This document shows positions 24,009-32,045 of a DNA stretch of 32,055 nucleotides, piece by piece. Location of the stretch: the NCBI RefSeq assembly GCF_001320245.1, contig NZ_BCBA01000074.1:1-32055 (forward strand), read 5' to 3'. A program made the translations under genes and the position numbers. Position 1 is the stretch's first letter, and every line of letters starts with the position of its first letter. Source of the stretch: Pseudomonas sp. NBRC 111124 (GTDB taxonomy: Bacteria; Pseudomonadota; Gammaproteobacteria; Pseudomonadales; Pseudomonadaceae). Under the pieces are notes generated by a model, which was not told the DNA's origin, searched no databases, and saw only the letters and a program-made list of their open reading frames with translations.

Positions 24009-24240
24009 TTGGAGTCGCCTGGCTCAACAGAGCGACAGCGATATCGATACCTCTGATATCCCCGAACTGGGAGAAGACTTTTTCCGCGAAGCCGAACTGC
24101 GCGTTCCAGCCAAGCAGACGGTCACCATACGCCTGGATTCTGATGTTCTTGCCTGGTTCAAGGAGCAGGGAGCCGGATATCAAACCCGGATCAACCAGCT
24201 GCTGCGACAATACATGCAGGCGCAACAACGCCAGCGCTGA
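23986..24240 (+). CDS. brnA: BrnA antitoxin
   Basis: An 84-aa antitoxin. The N-terminal half is acidic and flexible (SDSDIDTSDIPELGEDFF), where BrnA wraps the toxin. The C-terminal part is a ribbon-helix-helix: KQTVTIRLDSDVLAWFKEQG, then YQTRINQLLRQYM. It binds DNA and represses its own operon together with BrnT. ATG 23986 has GGGAGG 9 nt upstream. It appears intact, although the toxin gene upstream has an amber codon. Confidence 0.92.
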   Translation: MTKASKTDWSRLAQQSDSDIDTSDIPELGEDFFREAELRVPAKQTVTIRLDSDVLAWFKEQGAGYQTRINQLLRQYMQAQQRQR

Positions 24241-24525
24241 TCGCATTGGCATCTCGAAGCCCGACCACCCATTTTCTGAAAACTACTGGATTCGAATTTT
24301 TTTAATCGCTCGAATGTAGTTTAAAAAAAACACATTCGTGGGATACAGCAAATAGTTTCTACCTTTTGCCACCTGATCCACGACCTTGCTTCAGCCCGTT
24401 CCAGTTGCGGGTTCTGCCGTAGCCCAATTCGGCAAGGTTCGTGTCTGGATAACTTTTGGAACACTCCCGCCTGCCAACGGGTCCCAACTTGTGTACCCCC
24501 TTCGTCCACAGCAGGAGCCATATCC

Positions 24526-24921
24526 ATGAGCAGCACCTACGACTGGGACCTGATCGAGCGTTTGCTGCACGAAGTGCAGAACGGCGCCGGTCACAGCTTC
24601 ACGCCACGCCCCTATGCCGAGCAGCACGCTGCGGCGCTGGCCGCCAAGGGGCAGCCGGTGGGTGATCTCGACCACCTGAAAACCCGCGCCTGCGAGTACG
24701 AAAAGCTGTTGTTCGAGCGTGGCTTCATCGAGAGCCGCGAGCAGGAGGAGGGCGGCAATGGCGAGAACTTCGTACTTACCGAGCGCGGTTCGCGGCTGCT
24801 GAGCCTGATCGACAGCAGCATCCCGGGCTTCGAGCACCCACGTCAGGTGCTGGATGAGCAGGAGGACGGGCTGGACGAAACGACCTTCGAGCACGTCTCT
24901 GCAAAAGCACAGATCGCTTGA
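24526..24921 (+). CDS. DUF2513-like small regulator-type protein
   Basis: A 131-aa protein: YDWDLIERLLHEVQNG, DHLKTRACEYEKLLFERGFI, then FVLTERGSRLLSLID. This helix-strand order with TERG is that of winged-helix proteins in the DUF2513 group. No membrane helix. AGGAG lies 9 nt before ATG 24526. The acidic tail (DEQEDGLDETTFE) is variable. Target unknown. Confidence 0.65.
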   Translation: MSSTYDWDLIERLLHEVQNGAGHSFTPRPYAEQHAAALAAKGQPVGDLDHLKTRACEYEKLLFERGFIESREQEEGGNGENFVLTERGSRLLSLIDSSIPGFEHPRQVLDEQEDGLDETTFEHVSAKAQIA

Positions 24922-25027
24922 GGTCGTTTTGAGGCTGGCAAGGGCAGGCCGGGAAACCCGATAATCGGTACTCCTTGACCACTGCCGAGCCTTTGCCGAT
25001 GCCCTCGACCACCCAAAAGGCCCGCCC

Positions 25028-25954
25028 ATGAGCGCGGCCCGCAAGAACCCCGATGCCTTTGCCTTCCAGGTGATGCTGGGCCTGTGCCTGATCTGGGGCT
25101 GCCAGCAGGTGCTGATCAAGACCGCAGCGGTGGATATCGCGCCGGTGATGCAAGCGGCCCTGCGTAATTGCATCGCTGCGGTGCTGGTGGGGTTAATGAT
25201 CTGCTGGCGTGGCGGCTGGGAGCAGGTGGGCAACACCTGGCGGGCCGGGTTGCTGGCCGGCGGTTTGTTCGGGCTGGAATTTTTGTTCATTGCCGAAGGA
25301 CTGAAACTGACCTCGGCCGCGCACATGTCGGTGTTCCTCTATACCGCGCCCGTGTTCACGGCGCTGGGCCTGCACTTCATGCTGCCCAGCGAGCGGCTGA
25401 GGTTGTTGCAGTGGGTGGGCATTCTGCTGGCCTTCGGCGGCATTGCCACGGCGTTTGCCGGCGGTCTGTCGTTCGCTGAAATGGATGGGCGGATGCTGCT
25501 CGGCGACGCCTTTGGCGTTATCGCCGGGCTTGCCTGGGGCGCAACCACGGTGGTTGTGCGTTGCTCGCGCCTCTCGGAGGCTCCGGCGACCCTGACGCTG
25601 TTCTATCAACTGGCGGTGGGGTTCGCCGGGTTGCTGCTGATCGCCCTGGTCAGCGGGCAGATTGGCGATGTGAGATTGACACCGCTGGCGGCGGGCAGCG
25701 TGCTGTTCCAAGGGATCGTGGTGTCGTTTGTCAGCTACCTGACCTGGTTCTGGTTGCTGCGCAAATACCTGGCCTCCAACCTTGCAGTGTTTTCGTTCAT
25801 CACCCCATTGTTCGGGGTGACCTTCGGCGTGGTGCTGCTGGGTGAACCCTTGAGTGTCAATTTCGTGCTCGGGGCGGTGATGGTGCTGCTGGGCGTCATC
25901 TTGGTGAGTGCAGAGCCCTGGGTGAAGCAGCAACTGCGCAAGTACGTAGGTTAA
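25028..25954 (+). CDS. EamA/DMT-family transporter
   Basis: A 308-aa inner-membrane protein with ten hydrophobic segments in two EamA repeats (first: LCLIWGCQQVLIK; second: GVIAGLAWGATTVVVRCSRL). Family members export amino acids, metabolites or drugs. AAAAGG lies about 8 nt before ATG 25028. Its stop codon overlaps that of the convergent MFS gene in a shared TTAA (25951-54), so no terminator exists between them and antisense transcription is likely. Confidence 0.9.
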   Translation: MSAARKNPDAFAFQVMLGLCLIWGCQQVLIKTAAVDIAPVMQAALRNCIAAVLVGLMICWRGGWEQVGNTWRAGLLAGGLFGLEFLFIAEGLKLTSAAHMSVFLYTAPVFTALGLHFMLPSERLRLLQWVGILLAFGGIATAFAGGLSFAEMDGRMLLGDAFGVIAGLAWGATTVVVRCSRLSEAPATLTLFYQLAVGFAGLLLIALVSGQIGDVRLTPLAAGSVLFQGIVVSFVSYLTWFWLLRKYLASNLAVFSFITPLFGVTFGVVLLGEPLSVNFVLGAVMVLLGVILVSAEPWVKQQLRKYVG

Positions 25955-27123
25955 GCGCAGGTCTGCGGCGCAGCCTGGCAACCTTGAAGGCTGCGGCCAC
26001 TGGTCAGCACCAGTACACCCGCCACCCCCAGGCCCACAGCAGCCAGCACCAGCGCCGGCTGCAAGCTACCGCTGTAATGGTTGCTCAGTGCCGCCAGCAG
26101 CGGCCCACTCAGTTGTCCCAAGGCAAAACACGCAGTCAGCAGCCCGGCATTGCGCTGCGTGGCATGGGGTGCCAGTTCCCGCGAGCGTTGCATCACCAGC
26201 TGCATGCACGCCAGGAATGGCCCGCCGCACAGCACCACGCCCAGTGCCAGGCCGACACCACCGCCCATCAGGCAGGCCAGGACCCCCAACCCTTGCAACC
26301 AGAGGGTGACCGTCAGCCACACCGAAGTACGCCCAGCCCGGCGCAGGCTCACCAGTACCACACCAAGCGCCGCTGCCAGGCCGAACGCTGGCCAGAACAG
26401 GTCGGCCATCCAGTTGCCGCGAAACTGCTGGTTGGCCATTTGCGACAGGAAGGTCGCCGGCAGGATGTAACCCACGCCGTACAAGGCATAGACCAGGCCG
26501 AGGCGACCGATGCCGACACTGCGGGCAGGGCCTGGCTGCGAGGCGGCGGGCACCACGGCAGGTTGCAGGGCGCGAGGCAGCCAGGGGCGCACGGCCAGCA
26601 GCATGACCAGCGCCGCAACGGCATAGACCAGCCACAGTGCCGCCGAGCCGAGCCCGAGCAGATGCGCAACGAGTGCCAGCAATCCGGTCAGTGCGATGCC
26701 CAACCCGGGCCCAGCGAACACCATCGCCCCATCGCGCTGGCGGTTGTGGGCGTTGGCCACTTGCTGGCTGAGGCTGGTGATCATCACCAGCACCCAAGCA
26801 CTGGCCACGCCGGTCCCGAAGCGCAGCAGCAGGTGGCTCCAGAAGCCGTCCGCAGCCCAAGAGGCCAGGGTCAGCAGCACGCACAACCACAGGCCACCGT
26901 GCAGGCGCAGTTTCACCTGGTTCGGCCGACGGGCGTACATGGCGTCCACGGCGCCGAGAAAGTAACCCAGGTAGTTGGCTGCTGCGACCAGCCCGGCGGC
27001 AGTCAGGTCGAACTGGCCTTCGGCGATCAGCTGCGGCAGTTGCGGGGTGAGGGCGAAGCGGCCAATGCCCATGGCCATCATCAGGGCCACGGCGCTGGCC
27101 AGCAGTTGTACGAACGGCGACAT
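25951..27123 (-). CDS. YbfB/YjiJ-type MFS transporter
   Basis: A 390-aa protein with 12 membrane helices of the YbfB/YjiJ family: MGIGRFALTPQLP at the first helix, AANYLGYFLGA, GVASAWVLVMIT, RDGAMVFAGPGLGIALTG. Substrates are not known. GGAG lies 8 nt before ATG 27123. It is divergent from a LysR gene with 106 nt between starts, and that LysR probably controls it. The 3' end meets the EamA gene. Confidence 0.9.
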   Translation of the reverse strand: MSPFVQLLASAVALMMAMGIGRFALTPQLPQLIAEGQFDLTAAGLVAAANYLGYFLGAVDAMYARRPNQVKLRLHGGLWLCVLLTLASWAADGFWSHLLLRFGTGVASAWVLVMITSLSQQVANAHNRQRDGAMVFAGPGLGIALTGLLALVAHLLGLGSAALWLVYAVAALVMLLAVRPWLPRALQPAVVPAASQPGPARSVGIGRLGLVYALYGVGYILPATFLSQMANQQFRGNWMADLFWPAFGLAAALGVVLVSLRRAGRTSVWLTVTLWLQGLGVLACLMGGGVGLALGVVLCGGPFLACMQLVMQRSRELAPHATQRNAGLLTACFALGQLSGPLLAALSNHYSGSLQPALVLAAVGLGVAGVLVLTSGRSLQGCQAAPQTCA

Positions 27124-27178
27124 GAGGACTCTCCTGCGCGAATCAATGCGATGGATGGCAGGTTAGGGCGCTTTTACT

Positions 27179-27193
27179 TTCAATAAAATTGAA
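27179..27193. promoter_or_regulatory. Inverted repeat in the divergent LysR promoter
   Basis: TTCAAT-AAA-ATTGAA is a perfect 15-nt palindrome of the T-N11-A type placed between the divergent starts at 27123 and 27230. It is the likely LysR binding site. Confidence 0.55.
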
Positions 27194-27229
27194 TAATGAT
27201 GATCAAGTTGTTCTGTTTTGGAGAATGTC

Positions 27230-28123
27230 ATGGAGTTCAGCCAACTGCGCATCTTCCAGGCCGTGGCCGAGGAAGGTTCGGTAACCCGTGCTGCCGAGCG
27301 CCTGCACCGAGTACCGTCGAACCTCTCGACGCGCCTGCGCCAACTCGAAGAGCAACTGGGGGTGGAGCTGTTCCTGCGTGAACGCCAGCGCCTGCAGTTG
27401 TCGCCTGCTGGCAAAGTGCTGCTGGATTACGCCAACCGCCTGTCGGCGCTGCGTGATGAAGCTGTGGCGGCGGTGCAGGGCGGCCAACCGGCCGGCGATT
27501 TCGTGCTGGGCACCATGTACAGTACCGCCGCCATCCACTTGCCAGCGCTGCTGGCGCGCTACCATCAGCAATACCCGGCCGTGAACCTTCAGGTACAGGC
27601 GGCGCCCAGCGGCGACCTGCTTGAAGGTCTGCTCAGCCATCGTCTGGATGCGGCCTTGGTGGATGGCCCGCCGAGCCTGGCAGGGCTGGATGGTGTGCCA
27701 CTGTGCGATGAAGTACTGGTGCTGATCACCAGCCCCGAGCATTCGCCGGTGCGCAGTGCCAAGGACGTAGCGGGCAAGGCGGTATTCACCTTCCGCCAGG
27801 GCTGTTCCTACCGCATGCGCCTGGAGGCCTGGTATGCCCATGACCACACGCCGATGGGGCGGGTGATGGAAATCGAGTCGTACCAGAGCATGCTGGCCTG
27901 TGTGATTGCTGGTGCGGGCGTGGCCTTGATGGCGCAATCGATGCTCGACAGCCTGCCTGGGCGTGACCGGGTTCGCGCCCATCGCCTGCAACCGCCGTTC
28001 GATCACGCGGAAACCTGGTTGATGTGGCGCCAGGGCATGCGTGGTGCGAATTTGCAGGCCTGGATCGATCTGCAACAATGCGAAACGATTAGCCAGTCGT
28101 CGGAATGCGCCGTTTCCGCTTGA
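27230..28123 (+). CDS. LysR-family regulator, PtrR-like
   Basis: A 297-aa LysR regulator. The N-terminal winged HTH reads MEFSQLRIFQAVAEEGSVTR and RVPSNLSTRLRQLEEQLGVE, then LRERQRLQLSPAG. The effector domain starts near residue 90 and ends with ESYQSMLACVIAGAGVALMA. The wording is close to PtrR (formerly YneJ), the putrescine-use regulator, but whether it senses polyamines here is inferred. GGAG lies 6 nt before ATG 27230. It is divergent from the YbfB-type gene. Confidence 0.9.
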   Translation: MEFSQLRIFQAVAEEGSVTRAAERLHRVPSNLSTRLRQLEEQLGVELFLRERQRLQLSPAGKVLLDYANRLSALRDEAVAAVQGGQPAGDFVLGTMYSTAAIHLPALLARYHQQYPAVNLQVQAAPSGDLLEGLLSHRLDAALVDGPPSLAGLDGVPLCDEVLVLITSPEHSPVRSAKDVAGKAVFTFRQGCSYRMRLEAWYAHDHTPMGRVMEIESYQSMLACVIAGAGVALMAQSMLDSLPGRDRVRAHRLQPPFDHAETWLMWRQGMRGANLQAWIDLQQCETISQSSECAVSA

Positions 28124-28133
28124 TCCGCGTCAA
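28120..28133 (+). promoter_or_regulatory. ANR/FNR-type box upstream of the PA1414-like gene
   Basis: TTGATCCGCGTCAA fits TTGAT-N4-GTCAA, the ANR/FNR site. It overlaps the stop codon of the LysR gene. A -10-like TATGAT lies at 28185-90, farther than the usual spacing for a class II site, so direct activation is inferred. Confidence 0.55.
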
Positions 28134-28248
28134 ACTAGCCCCTATCTGTAGGAACAAGAGCATGCGTAGTACAGGACATCGGACTATGATCTGTATGAAA
28201 CATCGCAGGATTTGAATTGCCGTGAGGCTGACCCGTCAAGGGGGCATT

Positions 28249-28377
28249 ATGAAAAACCAAATGTTCAACTGGCTCCACGACCTGGCTGTCGCTTTGGGGC
28301 TGATACCACCACCCTTGCAGCCGGTGCCGATTCCGACTGATGAAGAGCAGCGCAAGCGCCAGCCGCGCCGTCGCTGA
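28249..28377 (+). CDS. PA1414-family mini-protein
   Basis: A 42-aa protein: MKNQMFNWLHDLAVALGLIP, then PPLQPVPIPTDEEQRKR and an Arg-rich end. The wording matches the PA1414 family of Pseudomonas: amphipathic helix, Pro stretch, PTDEEQ, basic tail. Function unknown; the locus also encodes a small RNA in P. aeruginosa. AAGGGGG lies 5 nt before ATG 28249. A 20-nt tandem duplication covers its last codons and stop. Confidence 0.75.
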   Translation: MKNQMFNWLHDLAVALGLIPPPLQPVPIPTDEEQRKRQPRRR

Positions 28378-28398
28378 ACCAGCCGCGCCGTCGCTGAA
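28359..28398 (+). repeat. 20-nt tandem duplication over a stop codon
   Basis: CCAGCCGCGCCGTCGCTGAA occurs twice head to tail (28359-78, 28379-98). The first copy ends the PA1414-like gene; the second is untranslated. It looks like a recent slippage or unequal exchange. Confidence 0.95.
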
Positions 28399-28403
28399 AA
28401 TGC

Positions 28404-28445
28404 AAAAGGCCGCAGCATCTGTTCGATGCCGCGGCCTTTTTGTTT
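28404..28445 (+). terminator. Terminator after the PA1414-like gene
   Basis: AAAAGGCCGC pairs with GCGGCCTTTT, extended inside by GCATC / GATGC around loop TGTTC, and followed by T residues. It lies between convergent genes and is nearly symmetric, so it can stop both. Confidence 0.9.
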
Positions 28446-28462
28446 CTGCTGTTGCGGCTTGA

Positions 28463-29842
28463 TCAGGCCAGCTTTAACTCACCCACCGGCTTGCGCGACA
28501 GCAGGCTCACCAGCACGAAGCTCACCAGGCCGACCGCCAGGCTGTAGTAGATCGGCGTGTTGGCATCCAGCCCATCCTTGAACATGAAGAACAGCGCAGT
28601 GGCAAAGCCCAGCGACATGCTGGCGATGGCGCCTGCGGTGGTCGCACGCTTCCAGAAGATCGCACCGATCAGCGGGATCAGCATGCCACCCACCAACAGG
28701 TTGTAGGCCAGGGTCAGGGCGCTGATTACATCGTTCACCGCCAGGGCGATGCCCAGCACCACCAGGCCGGTGATCAGGGTGAACAGGCGGCTGACGCCCA
28801 GGCTCGACGGCTTGCCGCCGCGCAGCTTGGGCAGCAAGTCTTCGGTCAGGGTGGTCGAGGCTGCCAGCAGGCCGGCACTGGCGGTGGACATCATGGCCGC
28901 CAGGGCCGCAGCCATCAGCAGGCCACGAATGCCTTCCGGCAGCTGGCCTTTGATCATCTCGGCAAAGGCATTGTTCGGGTTGGCCAGGTCGGGCATCAGG
29001 ACATGCGCCGACATGCCGATCAGGGCGCACGCCAGGCCGTACAGAACGCAGTACACACCCGCAGTGGTACCGGCGCGTTGGCAAACCTTCTCGTCACGGG
29101 CAGTGAACACCCGCTGCCAGATGTCCTGGCCGATCAGGATGCCGAAGAAGTAAATCAGGAAGTAGGTGATGATGGTGTCCCAGCCGATGGTGGTCCAGCT
29201 GAAGCTGGCCGCCGGCAGCTTGGCCACCAGGGTGTCCCAGCCGCCAGCCTTGTACAGGCACACCGGCAGCAGGATGAACATCAGGCCAACGGTCTTGATC
29301 ACGAACTGGACGATATCGGTCAGGGTCAGCGACCACATGCCACCGATGGTCGAATAGATCACCACCACGCCGCCGCCGAGCATCAGCGACATCCAGAACG
29401 GCATGTCGAGCAGCACTTGCAGCACGGTTGCCATGGCCAGGGTCGAGGTCACACCAATCATCAGGGCATAGGCCAGCATGATCGCCGCACTGGCCTGGCG
29501 GGCCATGGGGTTGTAACGACGTTCCAGCACCTGGGTGACGGTGAAGATCTTCAGGCGTAGCAACGGTTTGGCGAGGAACAGGTTGAGGGCGATGATGCCC
29601 AGGCCCAGGGCGGCACACAGCCAGAAGCCAGAGATGCCATGGACATAGCCCAAGCGCACGGTGCCAACGGTGGAGGCGCCGCCGAGCACGGTGGTGGCCA
29701 TGGTGCCCATGTACAGGGTCGGGCCGAGGTTGCGCCCGGCCACGAGGTAGTCTTCCTGGGTTTTTGCGCGCCGCATGCCATACCAGCCCAGCCCGAGCAT
29801 GCCGGCGGTATAGATCATTACAACAATGATGTCCAAGTCCAT
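28463..29842 (-). CDS. Sodium:solute symporter (SSS family) of the gbu cluster
   Basis: A 459-aa membrane protein with about 13 hydrophobic helices. It starts MDLDIIVVMIYTAGMLGLGW and carries SSS-family phrases DYLVAGRNLG, ATTVLGGASTVGT, and MSTASAGLLAASTTLTEDLL (sodium-site helix). It is a cation-coupled uptake carrier. It lies 132 nt downstream of gbuA on the same strand, and a homologue lies by gbuA in P. aeruginosa (PA1418), so 4-guanidinobutyrate or a related guanidino acid is the likely substrate. ATG 29842 has GGGAG 8 nt upstream. Confidence 0.92.
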   Translation of the reverse strand: MDLDIIVVMIYTAGMLGLGWYGMRRAKTQEDYLVAGRNLGPTLYMGTMATTVLGGASTVGTVRLGYVHGISGFWLCAALGLGIIALNLFLAKPLLRLKIFTVTQVLERRYNPMARQASAAIMLAYALMIGVTSTLAMATVLQVLLDMPFWMSLMLGGGVVVIYSTIGGMWSLTLTDIVQFVIKTVGLMFILLPVCLYKAGGWDTLVAKLPAASFSWTTIGWDTIITYFLIYFFGILIGQDIWQRVFTARDEKVCQRAGTTAGVYCVLYGLACALIGMSAHVLMPDLANPNNAFAEMIKGQLPEGIRGLLMAAALAAMMSTASAGLLAASTTLTEDLLPKLRGGKPSSLGVSRLFTLITGLVVLGIALAVNDVISALTLAYNLLVGGMLIPLIGAIFWKRATTAGAIASMSLGFATALFFMFKDGLDANTPIYYSLAVGLVSFVLVSLLSRKPVGELKLA

Positions 29843-29974
29843 TGGGGGTCTCCCGATTATCTTTATTATGGCGAGATCGACCGCGCAGGCGTGTTCACGG
29901 CGCCCGGCGGTCTTGTCTTGTGTTGGCGGGCCTCTATGGCCCTCCCTCATGGCTCCTGCCGGGGTACAGCGGTG

Positions 29975-30925
29975 TCAGCGACGCACGACGCCCGGCAGCA
30001 CGCAGAGCATCTCGAACAACAGGTTGGCGCCCAGCAGCGAGGTGTTGCCGGTGGTGTCGTAAGGCGGGGAGACTTCGACCAGGTCACAGCCGATCAGGTC
30101 CAGGCCGTGGCAGCCGCGAATGATCTCCATCGCCTGGATGGTGGTCAAGCCGCCGATTTCCGGGGTGCCGGTGCCTGGGGCCCAGGCCGGGTCGATGCCG
30201 TCGATGTCGAACGACAGGTAAACCGGGCCACCGCCGACCTTCTCGCGTACTTCGGCCATCAGCGGTTCCAGCGACTTGTGCCAGCACTCTTCGGCCTGGA
30301 CTACGCGGAATCCCTGGCGGCGGCTCCAGTTGAAGTCGTCGGCGGTATAGCCTTGGGCGCGCAGGCCGATCTGCACCACGCGGTCACAGTCGAGCAGGCC
30401 CTCTTCCACGGCGCGGCGGAAGGTGGTGCCGTGAGCGATCTTCTCGCCGAACATGTGGTCGTTGACGTCGGCGTGGGCATCGATGTGCACCAGGCCGATC
30501 TTGCCGTGCTTCTTGTGCAGGGCACGCAGGATCGGCAGGGTGATGGTGTGGTCGCCACCCAGGGTCATCGGGATGACATTGTGCTCGACGATCTCGTCGT
30601 AGGCTTCTTCGATGATGCGTACGGCGTCGAGCAGGTTGAAGGTGTTGATCGCCACGTCACCGATGTCGGCCACCGACAGCGAATCGAACGGGGCGGCACC
30701 GGTGGCCATGTTGTACGGGCGGATCATTACCGATTCGGCGCGGATCTGCCGCGGGCCGAAACGGGTGCCCGAGCGCAGCGAGGTGCCGATGTCCAGCGGC
30801 ACGCCGATGAACGCGGCGTCCAGGCCTTGGGCGCTTTGCAGGTGGGGGAGACGGAGCATGGTGGCGATGCCGCCGAAACGCGGCATTTCGTTGCCGCCCA
30901 GTGGTTGGTGGAGAACTTTGTCCAC
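29975..30925 (-). CDS. gbuA: Guanidinobutyrase (ureohydrolase)
   Basis: A 316-aa member of the arginase/agmatinase family. It hydrolyses 4-guanidinobutyrate to GABA and urea in the last step of the arginine transamination/oxidase branch. Two Mn ions should be held by GGDHTIT, DAHADVND and SFDIDGIDP, all intact, with the following APGTGTPE loop. The sequence follows P. aeruginosa GbuA closely from memory. GTG 30925 is chosen because GAGG lies 6 nt upstream and the known N-terminus DKxLHQPLGG follows directly; ATG 30937 has no site. It is divergent from the LysR gene, which is its likely regulator, and precedes the symporter. Confidence 0.93.
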   Translation of the reverse strand: MDKVLHQPLGGNEMPRFGGIATMLRLPHLQSAQGLDAAFIGVPLDIGTSLRSGTRFGPRQIRAESVMIRPYNMATGAAPFDSLSVADIGDVAINTFNLLDAVRIIEEAYDEIVEHNVIPMTLGGDHTITLPILRALHKKHGKIGLVHIDAHADVNDHMFGEKIAHGTTFRRAVEEGLLDCDRVVQIGLRAQGYTADDFNWSRRQGFRVVQAEECWHKSLEPLMAEVREKVGGGPVYLSFDIDGIDPAWAPGTGTPEIGGLTTIQAMEIIRGCHGLDLIGCDLVEVSPPYDTTGNTSLLGANLLFEMLCVLPGVVRR

Positions 30926-31076
30926 GGTGGGCCTCATCAGTCGGTCGATTGTTCTGTTTGTTCGAACCTGTTCCGCCGCACGCCTTCCAGGTCTGGAGAT
31001 GCCGGCGGGCAGGGACATTTCGGCCAAGTCTGCGCAAGGTAGTGCGCGGGAAAAATCGCTACCGGCAAATACTTAC

Positions 31077-31092
31077 TTCAGGAATTTCTGAA
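31077..31092. promoter_or_regulatory. Inverted repeat in the gbuA-gbuR promoter region
   Basis: TTCAG-GAATTT-CTGAA lies between the divergent starts (30925 and 31152). It is a perfect 5-nt-arm palindrome and the best candidate LysR operator. Confidence 0.5.
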
Positions 31093-31151
31093 CTAAAGCC
31101 TGCGGGAGCGGTTAGACTGCGCGCAAATACCCCGTGCGGAACCGTTGCACC

Positions 31152-32045
31152 ATGGCCTCGACCTTGCCCGACCTGAAACTGCTGCGCATCTTCGTCAGCG
31201 TGGTGCGCCATCAGGGCTTCGCCAATGCCCAGCGCGAGCTCAACCTGTCGACCTCGGCCATCAGTACCTACATGAGCCAGCTCGAAGGCGCCTTGGGTAT
31301 CGTGCTGTGCCACCGCGGCCGTGGCGGCTTCAGCCTGACCAGCAAGGGCGAGCTGTTCCATCAGGAGACGCTGCGCCTGCTGGCCGAGCTGGACGGTTTC
31401 GAACAGTACGCCGCAGCACTCAAGGGCGAGCTGCGCGGCACCCTCAACCTGGGGGTGATCGACTCCACCGTAGGCGATCAGGCGCTGCCCTTGGCCGAGG
31501 CCATCGGCGCCTATAGCCAGGAGCACCCGGCGGTGCACCTGCACCTGTCGGTTTCCAGCCCCTACGAGCTGCAGCTCGGTGTGCAGGACAACCGTCTGGA
31601 CCTGGCCATTGGTGCGTTCTCCTCGCGCATGAGTGGCTTGCTTTATCAGCCGCTATACCGCGAACAGCATTGGCTTTATTGCAGCAGCCGCCACTCGTTG
31701 TTCGCCGAGCGGCGCATCCCCGAGCCGGTGGTGACCCAGCAACGCATGGTAGGGCGTGGCTACTGGAGCCAGGCCGAACTGGCCAGGCACGGCTTCAAGC
31801 ACAGTGCGGCGACCGTGGAAAGCATGGAGGCGCAACTTATCCTGATTCTTTCGGGCGCCTACATAGGCTACCTGCCCGAGCACTACGCCCAGGCTTGGGT
31901 CGACAAGGGCGACCTCAGGGTGCTATCGCCGGCCACTTTCGGATATCAGGCGCCATTCTCGCTGATCGTCCGCAGAGGGCGTAGTCGTGAGCCGCTGATT
32001 CAGACATTCCGGGATCTGCTCAAGAGTCAGTTGAATGTCGGTTGA
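31152..32045 (+). CDS. gbuR: LysR-family regulator of guanidinobutyrase
   Basis: A 297-aa LysR regulator. HTH: LKLLRIFVSVVRHQGFANAQ, then LNLSTSAISTYMSQLEGALG; the wing has RGRGGFSLTSKGE. The effector domain begins near residue 92 (GTLNLGVIDST) and keeps the two-lobe pattern to the end. Position and divergence from gbuA match P. aeruginosa PA1422 (gbuR), which activates gbuA with 4-guanidinobutyrate. ATG 31152 is preferred over GTG 31134; the ribosome site (GCGGAA) is weak. It ends 10 nt before the window edge. Confidence 0.88.
   Translation: MASTLPDLKLLRIFVSVVRHQGFANAQRELNLSTSAISTYMSQLEGALGIVLCHRGRGGFSLTSKGELFHQETLRLLAELDGFEQYAAALKGELRGTLNLGVIDSTVGDQALPLAEAIGAYSQEHPAVHLHLSVSSPYELQLGVQDNRLDLAIGAFSSRMSGLLYQPLYREQHWLYCSSRHSLFAERRIPEPVVTQQRMVGRGYWSQAELARHGFKHSAATVESMEAQLILILSGAYIGYLPEHYAQAWVDKGDLRVLSPATFGYQAPFSLIVRRGRSREPLIQTFRDLLKSQLNVG

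Larger units (their letters stand above)
28185..28445 (+). ncRNA. Candidate SicX-like RNA / PA1414-like transcript
   Basis: The unit from the -10-like TATGAT, through the PA1414-like mini-gene, to the strong terminator would make an RNA of about 250 nt. In P. aeruginosa the PA1414 locus makes an oxygen-responsive small RNA (SicX). The same mini-protein, an ANR box and a terminator recur here beside the gbu genes. RNA conservation itself was not tested. Confidence 0.4.

Noticed and set aside
24311..24338. Inverted repeat CGAATGT / ACATTCG around an A-rich loop after brnA
   Set aside because: The 14-nt loop and short arms are too weak for a terminator call.
24455..24500. GGAAC-N17-GTCC, possible extracytoplasmic sigma promoter for the DUF2513-like gene
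   Set aside because: Only a partial match to the -10 consensus; not enough to call.
25984..27186. 400-codon plus-strand frame opposite the YbfB-type gene
   Set aside because: Gln/His-rich shadow product typical of antisense reading of a GC-rich membrane protein gene.
29639..31042. 467-codon plus-strand frame across gbuA and the symporter
   Set aside because: Antisense to two clear genes; repetitive Gly/Val/Ala/Asp composition and no ribosome site.
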